Below, one piece after another: positions 36,260 to 45,654 of a stretch of DNA of 64,000 nt; positions within the stretch are counted from its first letter, which is position 1; every line of letters starts with the position of its first letter. Source of the stretch: Pandoraea terrae (lineage in GTDB: Bacteria; Pseudomonadota; Gammaproteobacteria; Burkholderiales; Burkholderiaceae); contig NZ_CABPRZ010000003.1 of the NCBI RefSeq assembly GCF_902459695.1, positions 124,001 to 188,000 of the forward strand, written 5' to 3'. Made by a program: the position numbers and the translations under genes. The notes beneath the pieces were generated by a model. That model was given only the letters and a program-made list of their open reading frames with translations, was not told where the DNA came from and searched no databases.

Positions 36260-39200
36260 ATTCCGTATCGACGTATTTTCGTATCTGCTTGTCGCGATTG
36301 CGGTTGGCGCGCTGGTCTGGTTCAAGGGAGACCTCTTCTGGCTCGATACTGAAACGAAGAAGACCTTGGCGATCGTCGCGCTTTGCGCCTTTCTTGTTGC
36401 GATGGCACTCTATTTCGGCTTCGAACCGAGGCGCGAGGAGGCGGATGCTTCGCGGCGTTTGACGAAATTGTTGCACTGGAATCCCGCGCGCCTCACGGGA
36501 ACGACGCAAGCGCTGTTGGTCCCCGAACATGTGAAGGCACTCGAGAAGGGTACGTCAGCCGCCTTGTTGCGATTGCGTGATGAATTGCGAGTCCGTCACG
36601 GCCTGCGCTGGCGCTATCGCCAACCCTGGCTGCTGCTCACCGGCGACGATGCGGTGATCGCGCGCTTGATGTCCGACTTCGCCGACCAGGGCTGGCTGGT
36701 CACGCCAGACGCGGTGCTGCTGTGGAGTAAAAACGGCGCGGACGGCCGACCGGATGCCAACTGGCTCAAACAGCTCTACCAGCTGCGCCGTGGCCGTCCG
36801 GTCGATGCGGTGGTGCTGGCACTTGACGGCACCCAGGACCTGTCTGGCCGCCAGCGCGGCGCCGATGCGCACCACGCCAACCTCGCGGCCATCGCCGAGG
36901 CGCTGCACTGGGCCGCACCGGTCTACCTGCTCGACGTCGCGCAAACCGATGACGTCGCGCAGGGCGCCACGCCGGTGATCGGCTGCGAATTCCCTCGCCA
37001 GGCCGATGCCCCCGCGATCGAAGCCGCGTTGCTGAGCGTGCGGGCCCAACTCGCCGATCGCGGCGTCGCACAACTGGTCCGCAACGGCCTTGACCGCTAT
37101 GCGGCGGAACTGTCGGAGCGCCTGGACACACGCTGCGCACCGCTGGCCAGCTGGATCGCCGGCTCGCCCGCGAGCGTGCGCCGGCAGTCCGTGCGCGGCG
37201 TGTATTTTGCGCCGTACCCGAGCGAAGCCGGCGCCGTTGCAGATTCCGCCCCCGCCGACGCCGCGTCCGACGCCGCGTCCAACGCCGGCGCCTTTGCCCC
37301 CGACAGTGCCGATCTGCCGCTTTGGCAACACATCGGCCGTGTGGCGCGCCGTGCACCGGGCCGACGCATCGGCTGGCATCCGGTCACCGTATTCTCGACC
37401 GTGGCCCTGTGCGCGCTCGGCCTGTGGAGCGCCGGCATGCTGGTCTCGGGGCTGTCGAACGCGCGCGAGCTGCACCTCAGCGAACAAGCCGTCCGGGCGC
37501 TGGCCAGCGCGCCCGATGCCGCGACACGCTTGCGCGCCCTGCTCGCGCTGCAGCAACGTATCGACCTTTACGACGAGCGCACGCGCGACCGCGCACCACT
37601 TCACACCCGCTTCGGCCTGAACCGCGACGCCGACGTACTCGCCGCCCTGTGGCGCCCGTACGCGCAGGCGAGCCAACGCGTGCTGGTCACACCGGTCAAG
37701 CAGAGCCTCGAAGCCGAACTTGCCGACCTGAGCCAGATGCAGACCACCGAGCACGACAACCCGGCCATCGACCTCGCCCTCGACGGCCACAAGGCGCTCA
37801 AGACCTACCTGATGCTGGCCGAGCCGGGCCGTGCCGACGCCGCATTCATGACCCCGTTGCTGGCCCGCTACTGGCGCGCCGACGCGGACATGCCCACGGG
37901 CGAGACGCTCGACCTGGCCGAGCGCCTGCTCGGCTTCTACGCACGGCATCTGCCGGCCCATGAAGACTGGCGCATCGCGCCGCATGCGGAACTGGTGAGC
38001 GCATCGCGCCAGACGCTGCTGGCCGCCATCGGCGTGAAGAACTCCGAAGACACCATCTATCAGGGCATTCTCGATGCGCTGGGCAACAAATACCCGGACC
38101 AGAGCCTGGCATCGCTGACCTCCGGCACCGATACGCGCGGCCTGCTGCGCGCCTCGGCCATCGTGCCGGGCGCCTTCACGCGCCAGGCCTATGCCGGGAG
38201 CGTCGAAGCCGCGATCGACGCGGCCGCCAAGCGCGGCGAAGTCGCGGGCGACTGGGTGCTGGCAGGCGTTCAGGCCGCTCGGCCGCAGGCGCCTGCGCTC
38301 TCGGTCGACGCGCGCAAGGCGGCCTTGCGCAGCCGCTACTTCGCCGACTACGCGGGCTACTGGCAGCAGTTCATGAACACCCTGCAATGGGCGCCGGCGC
38401 CGACGCTGCCTGCCGCGATCGAACAACTCAAACTGATGGCCGACGCACGCCAGTCGCCGGTGATCGCGCTGATGAAGTCGCTCGAATACCAGGGCGGGGC
38501 GGGGGCGTTGACGGCCTCGCTATCGGACACGCTGGTGACGAAGGCGCAGAACATGCTGGGCAGCAAGATCGAGGCGCCGCAGATGGCGAAACCCGATCCC
38601 GCAGGCCCGCTGGGCGCCTCGTTCGGCCCGGTGCTGCGCCTGGTGGCGCAGGGCGACGCGAACGCCCCCGCCAATGGCGAGCTGAGCCTGCAGCGCTTCA
38701 TGGAGCGCGTCACGGCGCTGCGGCTGAGGCTGCAACAGATCAGCGACAGTCCCGACGCCGATGCCCAGGCAAGGCAGGCCGCGCAATCGTTGTTCCAGGG
38801 CGGCAGTTCGCCCCTGGCCGACACGCAGGCCTACGCGGCGCTGCTGGCGGCGAGCTTGGGCGAGCAATGGGCGGGCATGGGCGACGCGCTGTTCGTGCGG
38901 CCTGTCGCGCAGGCCACGCAGACGGTGTTGCGGCCTGCGCAGGCGAGCTTCAACGAGGCGTGGCGGCAGACCATCGTGGCGACGTGGGACCGCTCGTTTG
39001 CCGGCCGCTATCCGTTCGCCGACACCGACAACGACGCGTCACTGCCGGAACTTGCCCGCTTCCTGCGCCCGCAGGGGGGACTGATCGCATCGTTTCTCGG
39101 CGCGCAACTCGCGGGCGTGCTGGAGTTGCAGGGCGACCAGTGGGTGCCGGCATCCACGGGGGGCAGGACGTTGCCGTTCGATCCGGCGTTCCTCGCGGCG

Positions 39201-39794
39201 GTCAATACCTTGCAGCGCATCGCCGTGCACCTGCTGGCGCAGGGCGAGCCGCAGTACCGCTTCGATTTGAAGCCGGTGCCGACACCCGGCGTAACGGATA
39301 CCGTGTTCACGCTCGACGGGCAGCGCCTGCACTACTACAACCAGCAGGAAAGCTGGCAGGCACTGACATGGCCGTCGGGCGACTCGCAGCACCTCGGCAC
39401 GGGGCTGACATGGCAGACCGAGACGGCGGGGACGACGCAGCGCCACGCGTTTGGCGGGCGCTGGGGGCTGGTGCGAATGCTCGAGCAGGCCAGGGTCGAG
39501 CCGCTCGACAACGCAACGTATCAACTGACGTGGCAGGGCGTCCCGCAGACGAACGCGTTGACGCGCTCAGACACGGCGGCGCGGACCCAGGACGATGACG
39601 CTGCCGGGGACGCCGCCGAAGATGCCGACCGTCTGGTGGCGCAAGGTCCTCGCGCCCCGGCGCCCGAGACGCTGACGTATCCGTTGCGCTACCTGATGCG
39701 CACCGATGTCGGCCGCGGGCCGCTGGACCTGCTGGCGCTCAGGGGCTTTGTACTGCCACAGCGGGTCTTCATGGACAGGACGCCAGGGGCATGA
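36252..39794 (+). CDS. tssM: Type VI secretion membrane-complex subunit TssM (IcmF)
   Basis: 1180 residues from the ATG at 36252, which lies inside the stop of the previous gene. Two N-terminal helices (about 10-30 and 38-58) and a third (about 378-400) give the TssM topology, with a large periplasmic domain after it. The cytoplasmic domain has PWLLLTGDD at residues 125-133 where NTP-binding members have a GxxGxGKT/S Walker A loop, so nucleotide binding is probably lost, as in some other TssM proteins. TssM bridges TssL in the inner membrane and TssJ in the outer membrane. It ends in an ATGA overlap with a 13-codon frame. Confidence 0.93.
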   Translation: MTKFRIDVFSYLLVAIAVGALVWFKGDLFWLDTETKKTLAIVALCAFLVAMALYFGFEPRREEADASRRLTKLLHWNPARLTGTTQALLVPEHVKALEKGTSAALLRLRDELRVRHGLRWRYRQPWLLLTGDDAVIARLMSDFADQGWLVTPDAVLLWSKNGADGRPDANWLKQLYQLRRGRPVDAVVLALDGTQDLSGRQRGADAHHANLAAIAEALHWAAPVYLLDVAQTDDVAQGATPVIGCEFPRQADAPAIEAALLSVRAQLADRGVAQLVRNGLDRYAAELSERLDTRCAPLASWIAGSPASVRRQSVRGVYFAPYPSEAGAVADSAPADAASDAASNAGAFAPDSADLPLWQHIGRVARRAPGRRIGWHPVTVFSTVALCALGLWSAGMLVSGLSNARELHLSEQAVRALASAPDAATRLRALLALQQRIDLYDERTRDRAPLHTRFGLNRDADVLAALWRPYAQASQRVLVTPVKQSLEAELADLSQMQTTEHDNPAIDLALDGHKALKTYLMLAEPGRADAAFMTPLLARYWRADADMPTGETLDLAERLLGFYARHLPAHEDWRIAPHAELVSASRQTLLAAIGVKNSEDTIYQGILDALGNKYPDQSLASLTSGTDTRGLLRASAIVPGAFTRQAYAGSVEAAIDAAAKRGEVAGDWVLAGVQAARPQAPALSVDARKAALRSRYFADYAGYWQQFMNTLQWAPAPTLPAAIEQLKLMADARQSPVIALMKSLEYQGGAGALTASLSDTLVTKAQNMLGSKIEAPQMAKPDPAGPLGASFGPVLRLVAQGDANAPANGELSLQRFMERVTALRLRLQQISDSPDADAQARQAAQSLFQGGSSPLADTQAYAALLAASLGEQWAGMGDALFVRPVAQATQTVLRPAQASFNEAWRQTIVATWDRSFAGRYPFADTDNDASLPELARFLRPQGGLIASFLGAQLAGVLELQGDQWVPASTGGRTLPFDPAFLAAVNTLQRIAVHLLAQGEPQYRFDLKPVPTPGVTDTVFTLDGQRLHYYNQQESWQALTWPSGDSQHLGTGLTWQTETAGTTQRHAFGGRWGLVRMLEQARVEPLDNATYQLTWQGVPQTNALTRSDTAARTQDDDAAGDAAEDADRLVAQGPRAPAPETLTYPLRYLMRTDVGRGPLDLLALRGFVLPQRVFMDRTPGA

Positions 39795-39832
39795 CGCACA
39801 GCATGAATCGGACCGCACAAAGAGACCATTGA
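39791..39832 (+). CDS. Possible 13-codon coupling minicistron between tssM and tssA
   Basis: An ATG overlaps the tssM stop (ATGA), runs 13 codons and ends at a TGA at 39830-39832, where a TTG in the tssA frame overlaps (TTGA) and a GTG follows two bases later. It could carry ribosomes from tssM to tssA, which lacks an ATG start. The peptide itself is probably unimportant. It may equally be chance. Confidence 0.25.
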   Translation: MTHSMNRTAQRDH

Positions 39833-39834
39833 CC

Positions 39835-41415
39835 GTGATACTCACCAAACTTCTGAGCGCGCTGTTCGGCGCGCGCACACCGTCAGATCTGGCTCGTTCG
39901 GCGCAATCGCGCTGGGACGACTGGTTGCAGCCGATTGGCAGCGCCACGCCGGCCGGCGAAGACCTCGCTTACGACGACGATTTCCTTGCCGTCAAGGACG
40001 AGGTCGCAAAATTCTCCGACATTGACGATACGCTGATCGTCGACACAGCGGAACGGTTGCTCAAGCACCGGGCGAAAGACGTCCGCGTTGCCGTGTACTA
40101 CGTTTATGCCCGCATGCGTCGCGACGGCGCAGAAGGTGTGGCTTCCGGCTTCGAACTGCTTTCGGCGCTGATTGACCGCTTCGGCGATACCTTGCTGCCG
40201 GCGCGTGCCAGCACCCGCAAGGCGGCGCTCGAGTGGCTCGCCGGCAGCACGTTCGCGGACCGTCTCGATCGCGTGCAGGGGCTCTCCGCCACGCGCCTCG
40301 AACGCACGCTCTCGGCGCTTGCGCTGATCGCCGAGCGCACCGCGCAATGGCCCGAGGCCGCGCGTCCAGACCTCGATTCGCTGTTTGGCCGCTTCGAAGG
40401 CCGCCTGGAAACACCGCTGCCGCCCGACAGTGCGAATCATGAAGTCCTGTCGAGCTCGGCGCCCATCGTGGCCGCGCTGCCGGTACTTGCCGAAGTCTCG
40501 TCCACGCGTGAACTGCTCGAACGTGCGCGCCAGATGGCGCAGTTCCTGCGCAACCAGCCGCAGGGTTATCTGGCAGCCTATCGCCTGATGCGCTGCGTTC
40601 GTTGGGATACGCTGACGGAAGTGCCGCCCCATGAAATTGGCGGCAAGACCCGGCTCGTCGCGCCGCGCACCGAACTACGATCGCATCTCAAGCGCCTGAT
40701 GTTGCAAAAGCAGTGGTTCGAGCTGCTTGACTCAGTCGAGTCCGCCTTCGCCGAGGGCGCCAATCACTTCTGGCTGGACCTGCAGTACTACGCGTTCAGC
40801 GCACAGGAGCAGGCGGACGGGGAATACGCGCAAGTGCGTGAGCTGGCCGCCACGGACTGCGCGCTGATGCTCGAACGGCTCCCGGGCCTTGAGCACCTCG
40901 CGTTCTCCGATGGGGCGCCGTTTGCCGACGATGCCACGCTCGAATGGATCGCGCGCCACGCGACAGTGCGCGACGTCGAACGCGGCGAGGCGGTGGCGCC
41001 GATGGCGGTTTCGTCGGCCGATGCCGACTGGGCGGAAACGGAAGCCCAGGCCACCGAACTGGCGACGCAGCAAGGCCTTGGCGAGGCGCTCGCCTGGCTG
41101 CAGCGTCTGCCCGCGCAAGACGGACAGCGTGACCGCTTTGTGCGGCAACTCGTAATGGCCCGCGTCGCCGAAGGCGCCGACCGGCCGGACATGGCGCTGC
41201 ACCTGCTCTCGACGCTCGACACCGTCGCCCAGCGTTTCCAGCTTGCCGCCTGGGAGCCAACGCTGGCGTTCGAAACCAAACAGCACATGTTGCGTCTGCT
41301 CAAGATTCGCATCAACCGCAAGGACGCGGACAAGCCCGCGCTCGGTCAGCGCATCGACGCCTTGGTGGCCGAGTTGACCGCCATCGATCCATCGCGTGTC
41401 GCAACGCTCGCTTAA
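39835..41415 (+). CDS. tssA: Type VI secretion assembly protein TssA
   Basis: 526 residues from a GTG at 39835; a TTG at 39829 is the alternative, and no ATG is suitably placed. The N-terminal ImpA domain is seen in WLQPIGSATPAGEDLAYDDDF and DTAERLLKHRAKDVRVAVYY. The C-terminal 70 residues (RFQLAAWEPTLAFETKQHML) match the VasJ/ImpA tail. TssA organises baseplate priming and tube-sheath growth. It lies between tssM and tssF, 23 bases before the latter. Confidence 0.92.
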   Translation: MILTKLLSALFGARTPSDLARSAQSRWDDWLQPIGSATPAGEDLAYDDDFLAVKDEVAKFSDIDDTLIVDTAERLLKHRAKDVRVAVYYVYARMRRDGAEGVASGFELLSALIDRFGDTLLPARASTRKAALEWLAGSTFADRLDRVQGLSATRLERTLSALALIAERTAQWPEAARPDLDSLFGRFEGRLETPLPPDSANHEVLSSSAPIVAALPVLAEVSSTRELLERARQMAQFLRNQPQGYLAAYRLMRCVRWDTLTEVPPHEIGGKTRLVAPRTELRSHLKRLMLQKQWFELLDSVESAFAEGANHFWLDLQYYAFSAQEQADGEYAQVRELAATDCALMLERLPGLEHLAFSDGAPFADDATLEWIARHATVRDVERGEAVAPMAVSSADADWAETEAQATELATQQGLGEALAWLQRLPAQDGQRDRFVRQLVMARVAEGADRPDMALHLLSTLDTVAQRFQLAAWEPTLAFETKQHMLRLLKIRINRKDADKPALGQRIDALVAELTAIDPSRVATLA

Positions 41416-41438
41416 CGACGCACTAAAACTCTCCCTCA

Positions 41439-43238
41439 ATGAGCAACCCTACAAAAGACAACGAAATCCTCCGCTATTACGAAGCGGAAATGCGCTATCT
41501 GCGCGAAGCGGGAAAAGAGTTTTCCCGCGCCTTTCCCGACCGTGCGCGCATGTTGAACGTCGACCGTATCGGCGATCGCGATCCGCACGTCGAACGACTC
41601 TTCGAGGGCTTCGCGTTCCTGATGGGCCGCCTTCGCCACAAGCTTGACGACGAACTGCCTGAACTGACCGAAGGTCTGGTGAGCATGCTGTGGCCGCACT
41701 ATTTGCGGATGATCCCCTCGCTGTCGATTCTTGAACTGATCCCGGCAGACGGCGCGTTGCAAAAACACGAGACGCTCGAGCCCGGCCTCGAAGTGATGTC
41801 CGACCCCATCGGTGACGACAGCATCGAATGCATATACCGGACGACGCAGGCAGTTGACCTGTATCCATTACGCTTGAGTGAAGCGAGCACATACACACGC
41901 GAAGACGGCCGCTCGGTGATTCGCATCCGGCTCGAAGTGCAACCGCAGGCGCGCCGCGAGCAGCTGGAAGTCCCCCGCCTGCGGCTGTATCTGAACGCCG
42001 ACCGGCCGGTGGCGCTGGCGTTGTATGCGGCGCTCACGGCGGAGCCAGTGGCGGTGCAGGTGCGCATTCCCGGCTACCCGGAAGACCGTCCGGGCACAGC
42101 GCAACCGATGCCGGGCCTGCACCTCGAACCCGCCGGATTCGCCGCCCACGAGCGCCTGTGGCCCAAGGCCGACAACGCGTTCGGCGGCTACCAGTTGCTG
42201 CTCGAGTACTTCACGTTTCCGGAGAAGTTCATGTTCGTGGACATCGCCGGTTTGGACATGCAGGCGATCCCGCATGCCGCGCCCTATGTCGACGTGGAAG
42301 TCGTGCTGGAGAAGCCGTATCCGGACGACATGCGTTTTTCCGCCGACAACCTGCGCCTGTTCTGCACGCCGATCATCAACTTGTTCACGCTGGAAGCCGA
42401 CCCGATTACCGCGACGCAGTTCGAAACGGAATATCGCGTTCGCGCCCTTGAGCAGCGCGGGGAGCATGTCGATGTGTATTCGGTGGATACCGTGCAGGGC
42501 TTCGAAACAGGTAAAGGCGCACGCTTCGAATATGCGCCGTTTGCCGCGTTCCGCCACCGCGGCGGCATGCTGCGCCACGAAATGCCGGAACGGTATTTCC
42601 ATACGCGCATGCGGCGCAGCCCATCGGGCCGGTTCGACACATGGGTGGTATTGGGCGGCCACGCGTGGGAGCGCCGGGAGACGCTGCCACAGGAAACGCT
42701 GTCGCTGTCGGTCACGGGCACCAATGGCATGCTGCCGCGCAAGCGTTTGCGTGAGGCCGGCATCACGCGCATGGGGGGCGGCTTCACGAACATTGGCGCG
42801 GTGCGCAACCTGTGCGCACCCACATTGCCGGTGTACCCGCCGACCGGCGACCGTTTCCAATGGCGCGTGCTGTCACATCTCGCGCCGAACTATCTGTCGT
42901 TGCTCGATGTGGAAATCCTGCGCGGCAGTCTTGCGCTCTACGACTGGACCGAGGGCGAACTGAACCGGCGCCGGATCGAGGCGATTACCGAGGTGCGTCA
43001 TCGCTTGCTGCAGAAGCTCGTCAAGGGCGGACTGCAGCGCGGGGTTGAGATCGAGGTCACGCTCGACAGCACGGCGTTCGCCGGCGACGGCGATATCGAG
43101 CTGTTCGGTGGAATGCTGAATCGCTTCCTCGGCTTGTACGCAACGTTGAACCTGTACACGAAGCTCGTGATCGTGGCGCAGCCGACCGGGCGGCGGATTG
43201 AATGGCCCGATACGAATGGAGAAGGAGCACCGTTTTGA
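41439..43238 (+). CDS. tssF: Type VI secretion baseplate subunit TssF
   Basis: 599 residues, the normal size. The start ILRYYEAEMRYLREAGKEF and the following HVERLFEGFAFLMGRLRHKL are family hallmarks; the end has FLGLYATLNLYTKLVI and RRIEWP. TssF, with TssG and TssE, forms the baseplate wedge around the VgrG spike. The stop overlaps the TTG start of tssG. Confidence 0.97.
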   Translation: MSNPTKDNEILRYYEAEMRYLREAGKEFSRAFPDRARMLNVDRIGDRDPHVERLFEGFAFLMGRLRHKLDDELPELTEGLVSMLWPHYLRMIPSLSILELIPADGALQKHETLEPGLEVMSDPIGDDSIECIYRTTQAVDLYPLRLSEASTYTREDGRSVIRIRLEVQPQARREQLEVPRLRLYLNADRPVALALYAALTAEPVAVQVRIPGYPEDRPGTAQPMPGLHLEPAGFAAHERLWPKADNAFGGYQLLLEYFTFPEKFMFVDIAGLDMQAIPHAAPYVDVEVVLEKPYPDDMRFSADNLRLFCTPIINLFTLEADPITATQFETEYRVRALEQRGEHVDVYSVDTVQGFETGKGARFEYAPFAAFRHRGGMLRHEMPERYFHTRMRRSPSGRFDTWVVLGGHAWERRETLPQETLSLSVTGTNGMLPRKRLREAGITRMGGGFTNIGAVRNLCAPTLPVYPPTGDRFQWRVLSHLAPNYLSLLDVEILRGSLALYDWTEGELNRRRIEAITEVRHRLLQKLVKGGLQRGVEIEVTLDSTAFAGDGDIELFGGMLNRFLGLYATLNLYTKLVIVAQPTGRRIEWPDTNGEGAPF

Positions 43239-44329
43239 ACGACATGCGTGGGCTGGCGCCCGAACGGGAAGGCGCGCGGGCGCTGGCGAACGATGTGGGC
43301 CCGATGCTGATGCCCGTAATCCTTGACAACGCCACGCGGATGAATTTCTTCCGCTTTTGCGAACTGATGGAACTTGCGGCGCCGGATTGTGCGCCCATCG
43401 GCACCACCGATTCACCTGCGGCCGAGCCGGTGCGCTTTCGCTCGCGCGCGCGGCTCGGGTTTCCGAACCGCGAAATCGATGCGATCGAATACGACGGCGA
43501 AAACGGGCCGACGTCTCCCGTGGTGCGCACGACGTTTCTTGGGCTGTACGGTGTCGACGCACGCATGCCGTCGTACTTCCCCGACGAGATTGCGCAGAAC
43601 CGCGAAGGTGCCGAGCCGCTGTCGGCATTTCTCGACATCTTCCATCACCGGACCATCACGCAGTACTACCGCGTGTGGCGCAAGTACCGCTACCCAGCCG
43701 GCTTTCGGGCCGATGGAACCGACGAAATATCGCGCTATCTGCTGAGTTTCGCCGGGCTCGGCATCGGTCATGCGGAAATCGGGAAAACGGTCGGTACGCG
43801 CAAACTGCTGTCGATGCTCGGCCTGGCGAGCCAGAAAACCCGCACGGCCGAAGGGCTGGCGGGCGTACTGCAGCACGCGGTTCCGGATGCGAGCGTTAGC
43901 GTCGAGGCGTTCTATCCGGTGTGGATTCCCGTAGCGGACTACCCGCCGACGGCGCTGGGAGAGAACTGCCTGCTCGGTCGCGGATTCCATGACCGGGCAA
44001 ATGCGGTGCGCATCGTATTTACGCCGCAAACGCGCGAATCGGTACTTGGGCTGATGCCGGGACGGGACAATCACCGCGAGGTGATGGCGCTGCTGCGCTT
44101 TTATCTCGGTTACGAAGCGCAGGCGCATCTGGATATGCACGTCAGCCCGGAACTGATGCCTGCACAGGTACTCAATTCGGATCAGCTTCGTCTCGGTTAC
44201 ACGACCCAGTTGCCGATACCTGGCGCACAACACACAGCGGACGTGCCCGGAACGGTCACGCGCGTGCAGATTGGCATTTGGACAGGCGGTACTACCGGGC
44301 ACGTTGCCAACCCGCGCAAGGCGCACTGA
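43235..44329 (+). CDS. tssG: Type VI secretion baseplate subunit TssG
   Basis: 364 residues if translation begins at the TTG at 43235. That codon overlaps the tssF stop as TTGA and has GAAGGAG 7 bases upstream, while the nearest ATG (43244) is too far from the site. Family motifs are RFRSRARLGFPNREID, FLGLYGVDARMPSYF and DIFHHRTITQYYRVWRKY. TssG is the adaptor of the baseplate wedge that holds two TssF copies and TssK. It is followed by tssJ after 42 bases. Confidence 0.95.
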   Translation: MNDMRGLAPEREGARALANDVGPMLMPVILDNATRMNFFRFCELMELAAPDCAPIGTTDSPAAEPVRFRSRARLGFPNREIDAIEYDGENGPTSPVVRTTFLGLYGVDARMPSYFPDEIAQNREGAEPLSAFLDIFHHRTITQYYRVWRKYRYPAGFRADGTDEISRYLLSFAGLGIGHAEIGKTVGTRKLLSMLGLASQKTRTAEGLAGVLQHAVPDASVSVEAFYPVWIPVADYPPTALGENCLLGRGFHDRANAVRIVFTPQTRESVLGLMPGRDNHREVMALLRFYLGYEAQAHLDMHVSPELMPAQVLNSDQLRLGYTTQLPIPGAQHTADVPGTVTRVQIGIWTGGTTGHVANPRKAH

Positions 44330-44371
44330 CACATTGAATCATGGCTATGAAACACGAAGGAGATCAGCAGG

Positions 44372-44974
44372 ATGATGCGAAAGCTTCAAATCGGCGCGGC
44401 AGCATTCGTCATCCTTACTGCCGCAGGGTGCGGCGTAGGGCAGGCGGTGAAGGACAACACGGTGGACGCAGCGAAGTGGGCGTTCACGACGCAGGTCAAG
44501 ACGATGAACGTGGATCTCGTCAGCCGGTCGTCATTAAACGCAAACGGCGCAGGGCGCTCGTTGTCGACGGTGGTGCGGATCTATCAGCTGAAAACGCCGC
44601 AGACGTTCGAGCAACTGGACTACCTGCAACTGCAGACGAATGATCTCGATGCGCTGAAGCCGGATCTGCTGGCGACGAAGGATGTGGTGCTGCGACCTGA
44701 TGCGCGCGCAAGCATCCGCGAACCGATGAACAGCGAGGCGGCGTATGTCGGTGTCGTCGCGTTCTTCCGAGATGCGGGCAAGGCGTCGACGTGGAAGATC
44801 GTGGTGCCGAAGGCGCAGTGGAAGAAGGCCGATCCGGTGAGGATCGATGTGCTGGACAACACGCTGGAACTGGTGGGGGCGAAGCCTGCACCGGTCAAAC
44901 GTGCCGCGCCACAGCAAAGTGTGCCGAATCTTTCGAAGCCTGACCCTGCGGCCGCGAAGGCCCTCGGCGCTTAG
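44372..44974 (+). CDS. tssJ: Type VI secretion outer-membrane lipoprotein TssJ
   Basis: 200 residues. The signal RKLQIGAAAFVILTAAGC gives a lipidated cysteine at residue 20. The beta-sandwich domain has LSTVVRIYQLKTPQTFEQLDY, shown here in part, with FFRDAGKASTWKIVVP near residue 130. TssJ holds the TssM periplasmic domain at the outer membrane. The C-terminal 40 residues are an Ala/Pro/Lys-rich tail. It is the last gene of the plus arm and converges on the next gene. Confidence 0.94.
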   Translation: MMRKLQIGAAAFVILTAAGCGVGQAVKDNTVDAAKWAFTTQVKTMNVDLVSRSSLNANGAGRSLSTVVRIYQLKTPQTFEQLDYLQLQTNDLDALKPDLLATKDVVLRPDARASIREPMNSEAAYVGVVAFFRDAGKASTWKIVVPKAQWKKADPVRIDVLDNTLELVGAKPAPVKRAAPQQSVPNLSKPDPAAAKALGA

Positions 44975-44997
44975 CGGGAATACGTGAGCGGCGTGTT

Positions 44998-45588
44998 TCA
45001 GTGCGACGGTGCACGCAACACCACCGGATCGGGTCTTTCGACGGTGGGGTAGGGTAACGGTGCCCGTCCGGGACGCACCACCGTTTGGTTGACGACGTTT
45101 TCCACGTCAGCCGTCTGCCCGAGCGAACGGATCAACGCCGCAGTCGGAAAGCCGGGGGCGACGCAGCCTTGCACGACGACGATGCGCCGCTGGAAGGTCA
45201 GCCAGAGCGATGTCGACGTGCGCCACGGCATCGTGCCGGACAGGCTGTCCAACCTGCGCTGGGCGCTCGCGGCAATCTCGGTGTCGTAGGCATAGCTGTT
45301 CGGCAGGCGGCACCGGCCTTCAAGCCAGCAGCTGTTGCCTTTCTCGGCACGATGGTGGGCGTCCGCAATCCACTCGGCACGCCGCATGGCCGGGCCAAGC
45401 GGCACGGGACAATCGGGCACGGCCGAGGAAATGTGGAGAAACGGATCGTGACCGTAATTCTGGATGTCCGGCTCGGCGGCGCTGGATCCACCGTTCGCGG
45501 CAAGGCCGAAACCCGCGACGCACAGGGCGGCGTAGGTCATCGACATGCGGCGTGAAGGACTGCTCAGTGGGAAAGTCGTCATTCGCAT
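44998..45588 (-). CDS. Exported protein with BON-like C-terminus
   Basis: 196 residues from the ATG at 45588, which has GGAG 8 bases upstream. A signal-like N-terminus (residues 16-38, MTYAALCVAGFGLAANGGSS) points to the periplasm. The C-terminal half, TFQRRIVVVQGCVAPGF then RSLGQTADVENVVNQTVV, has the pattern of a BON domain, which binds lipid or envelope surfaces. Several cysteines (CP, CW, CRL) are present in the middle. It starts beyond tssJ in the opposite direction and may be unrelated to secretion. Confidence 0.6.
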   Translation of the reverse strand: MRMTTFPLSSPSRRMSMTYAALCVAGFGLAANGGSSAAEPDIQNYGHDPFLHISSAVPDCPVPLGPAMRRAEWIADAHHRAEKGNSCWLEGRCRLPNSYAYDTEIAASAQRRLDSLSGTMPWRTSTSLWLTFQRRIVVVQGCVAPGFPTAALIRSLGQTADVENVVNQTVVRPGRAPLPYPTVERPDPVVLRAPSH

Positions 45589-45654
45589 GGAGGACTCCGT
45601 GAACGGAACGCCCGGCCGGGGTAACGTCCGCGCGAACGGTTCGCGCAAATCCGC

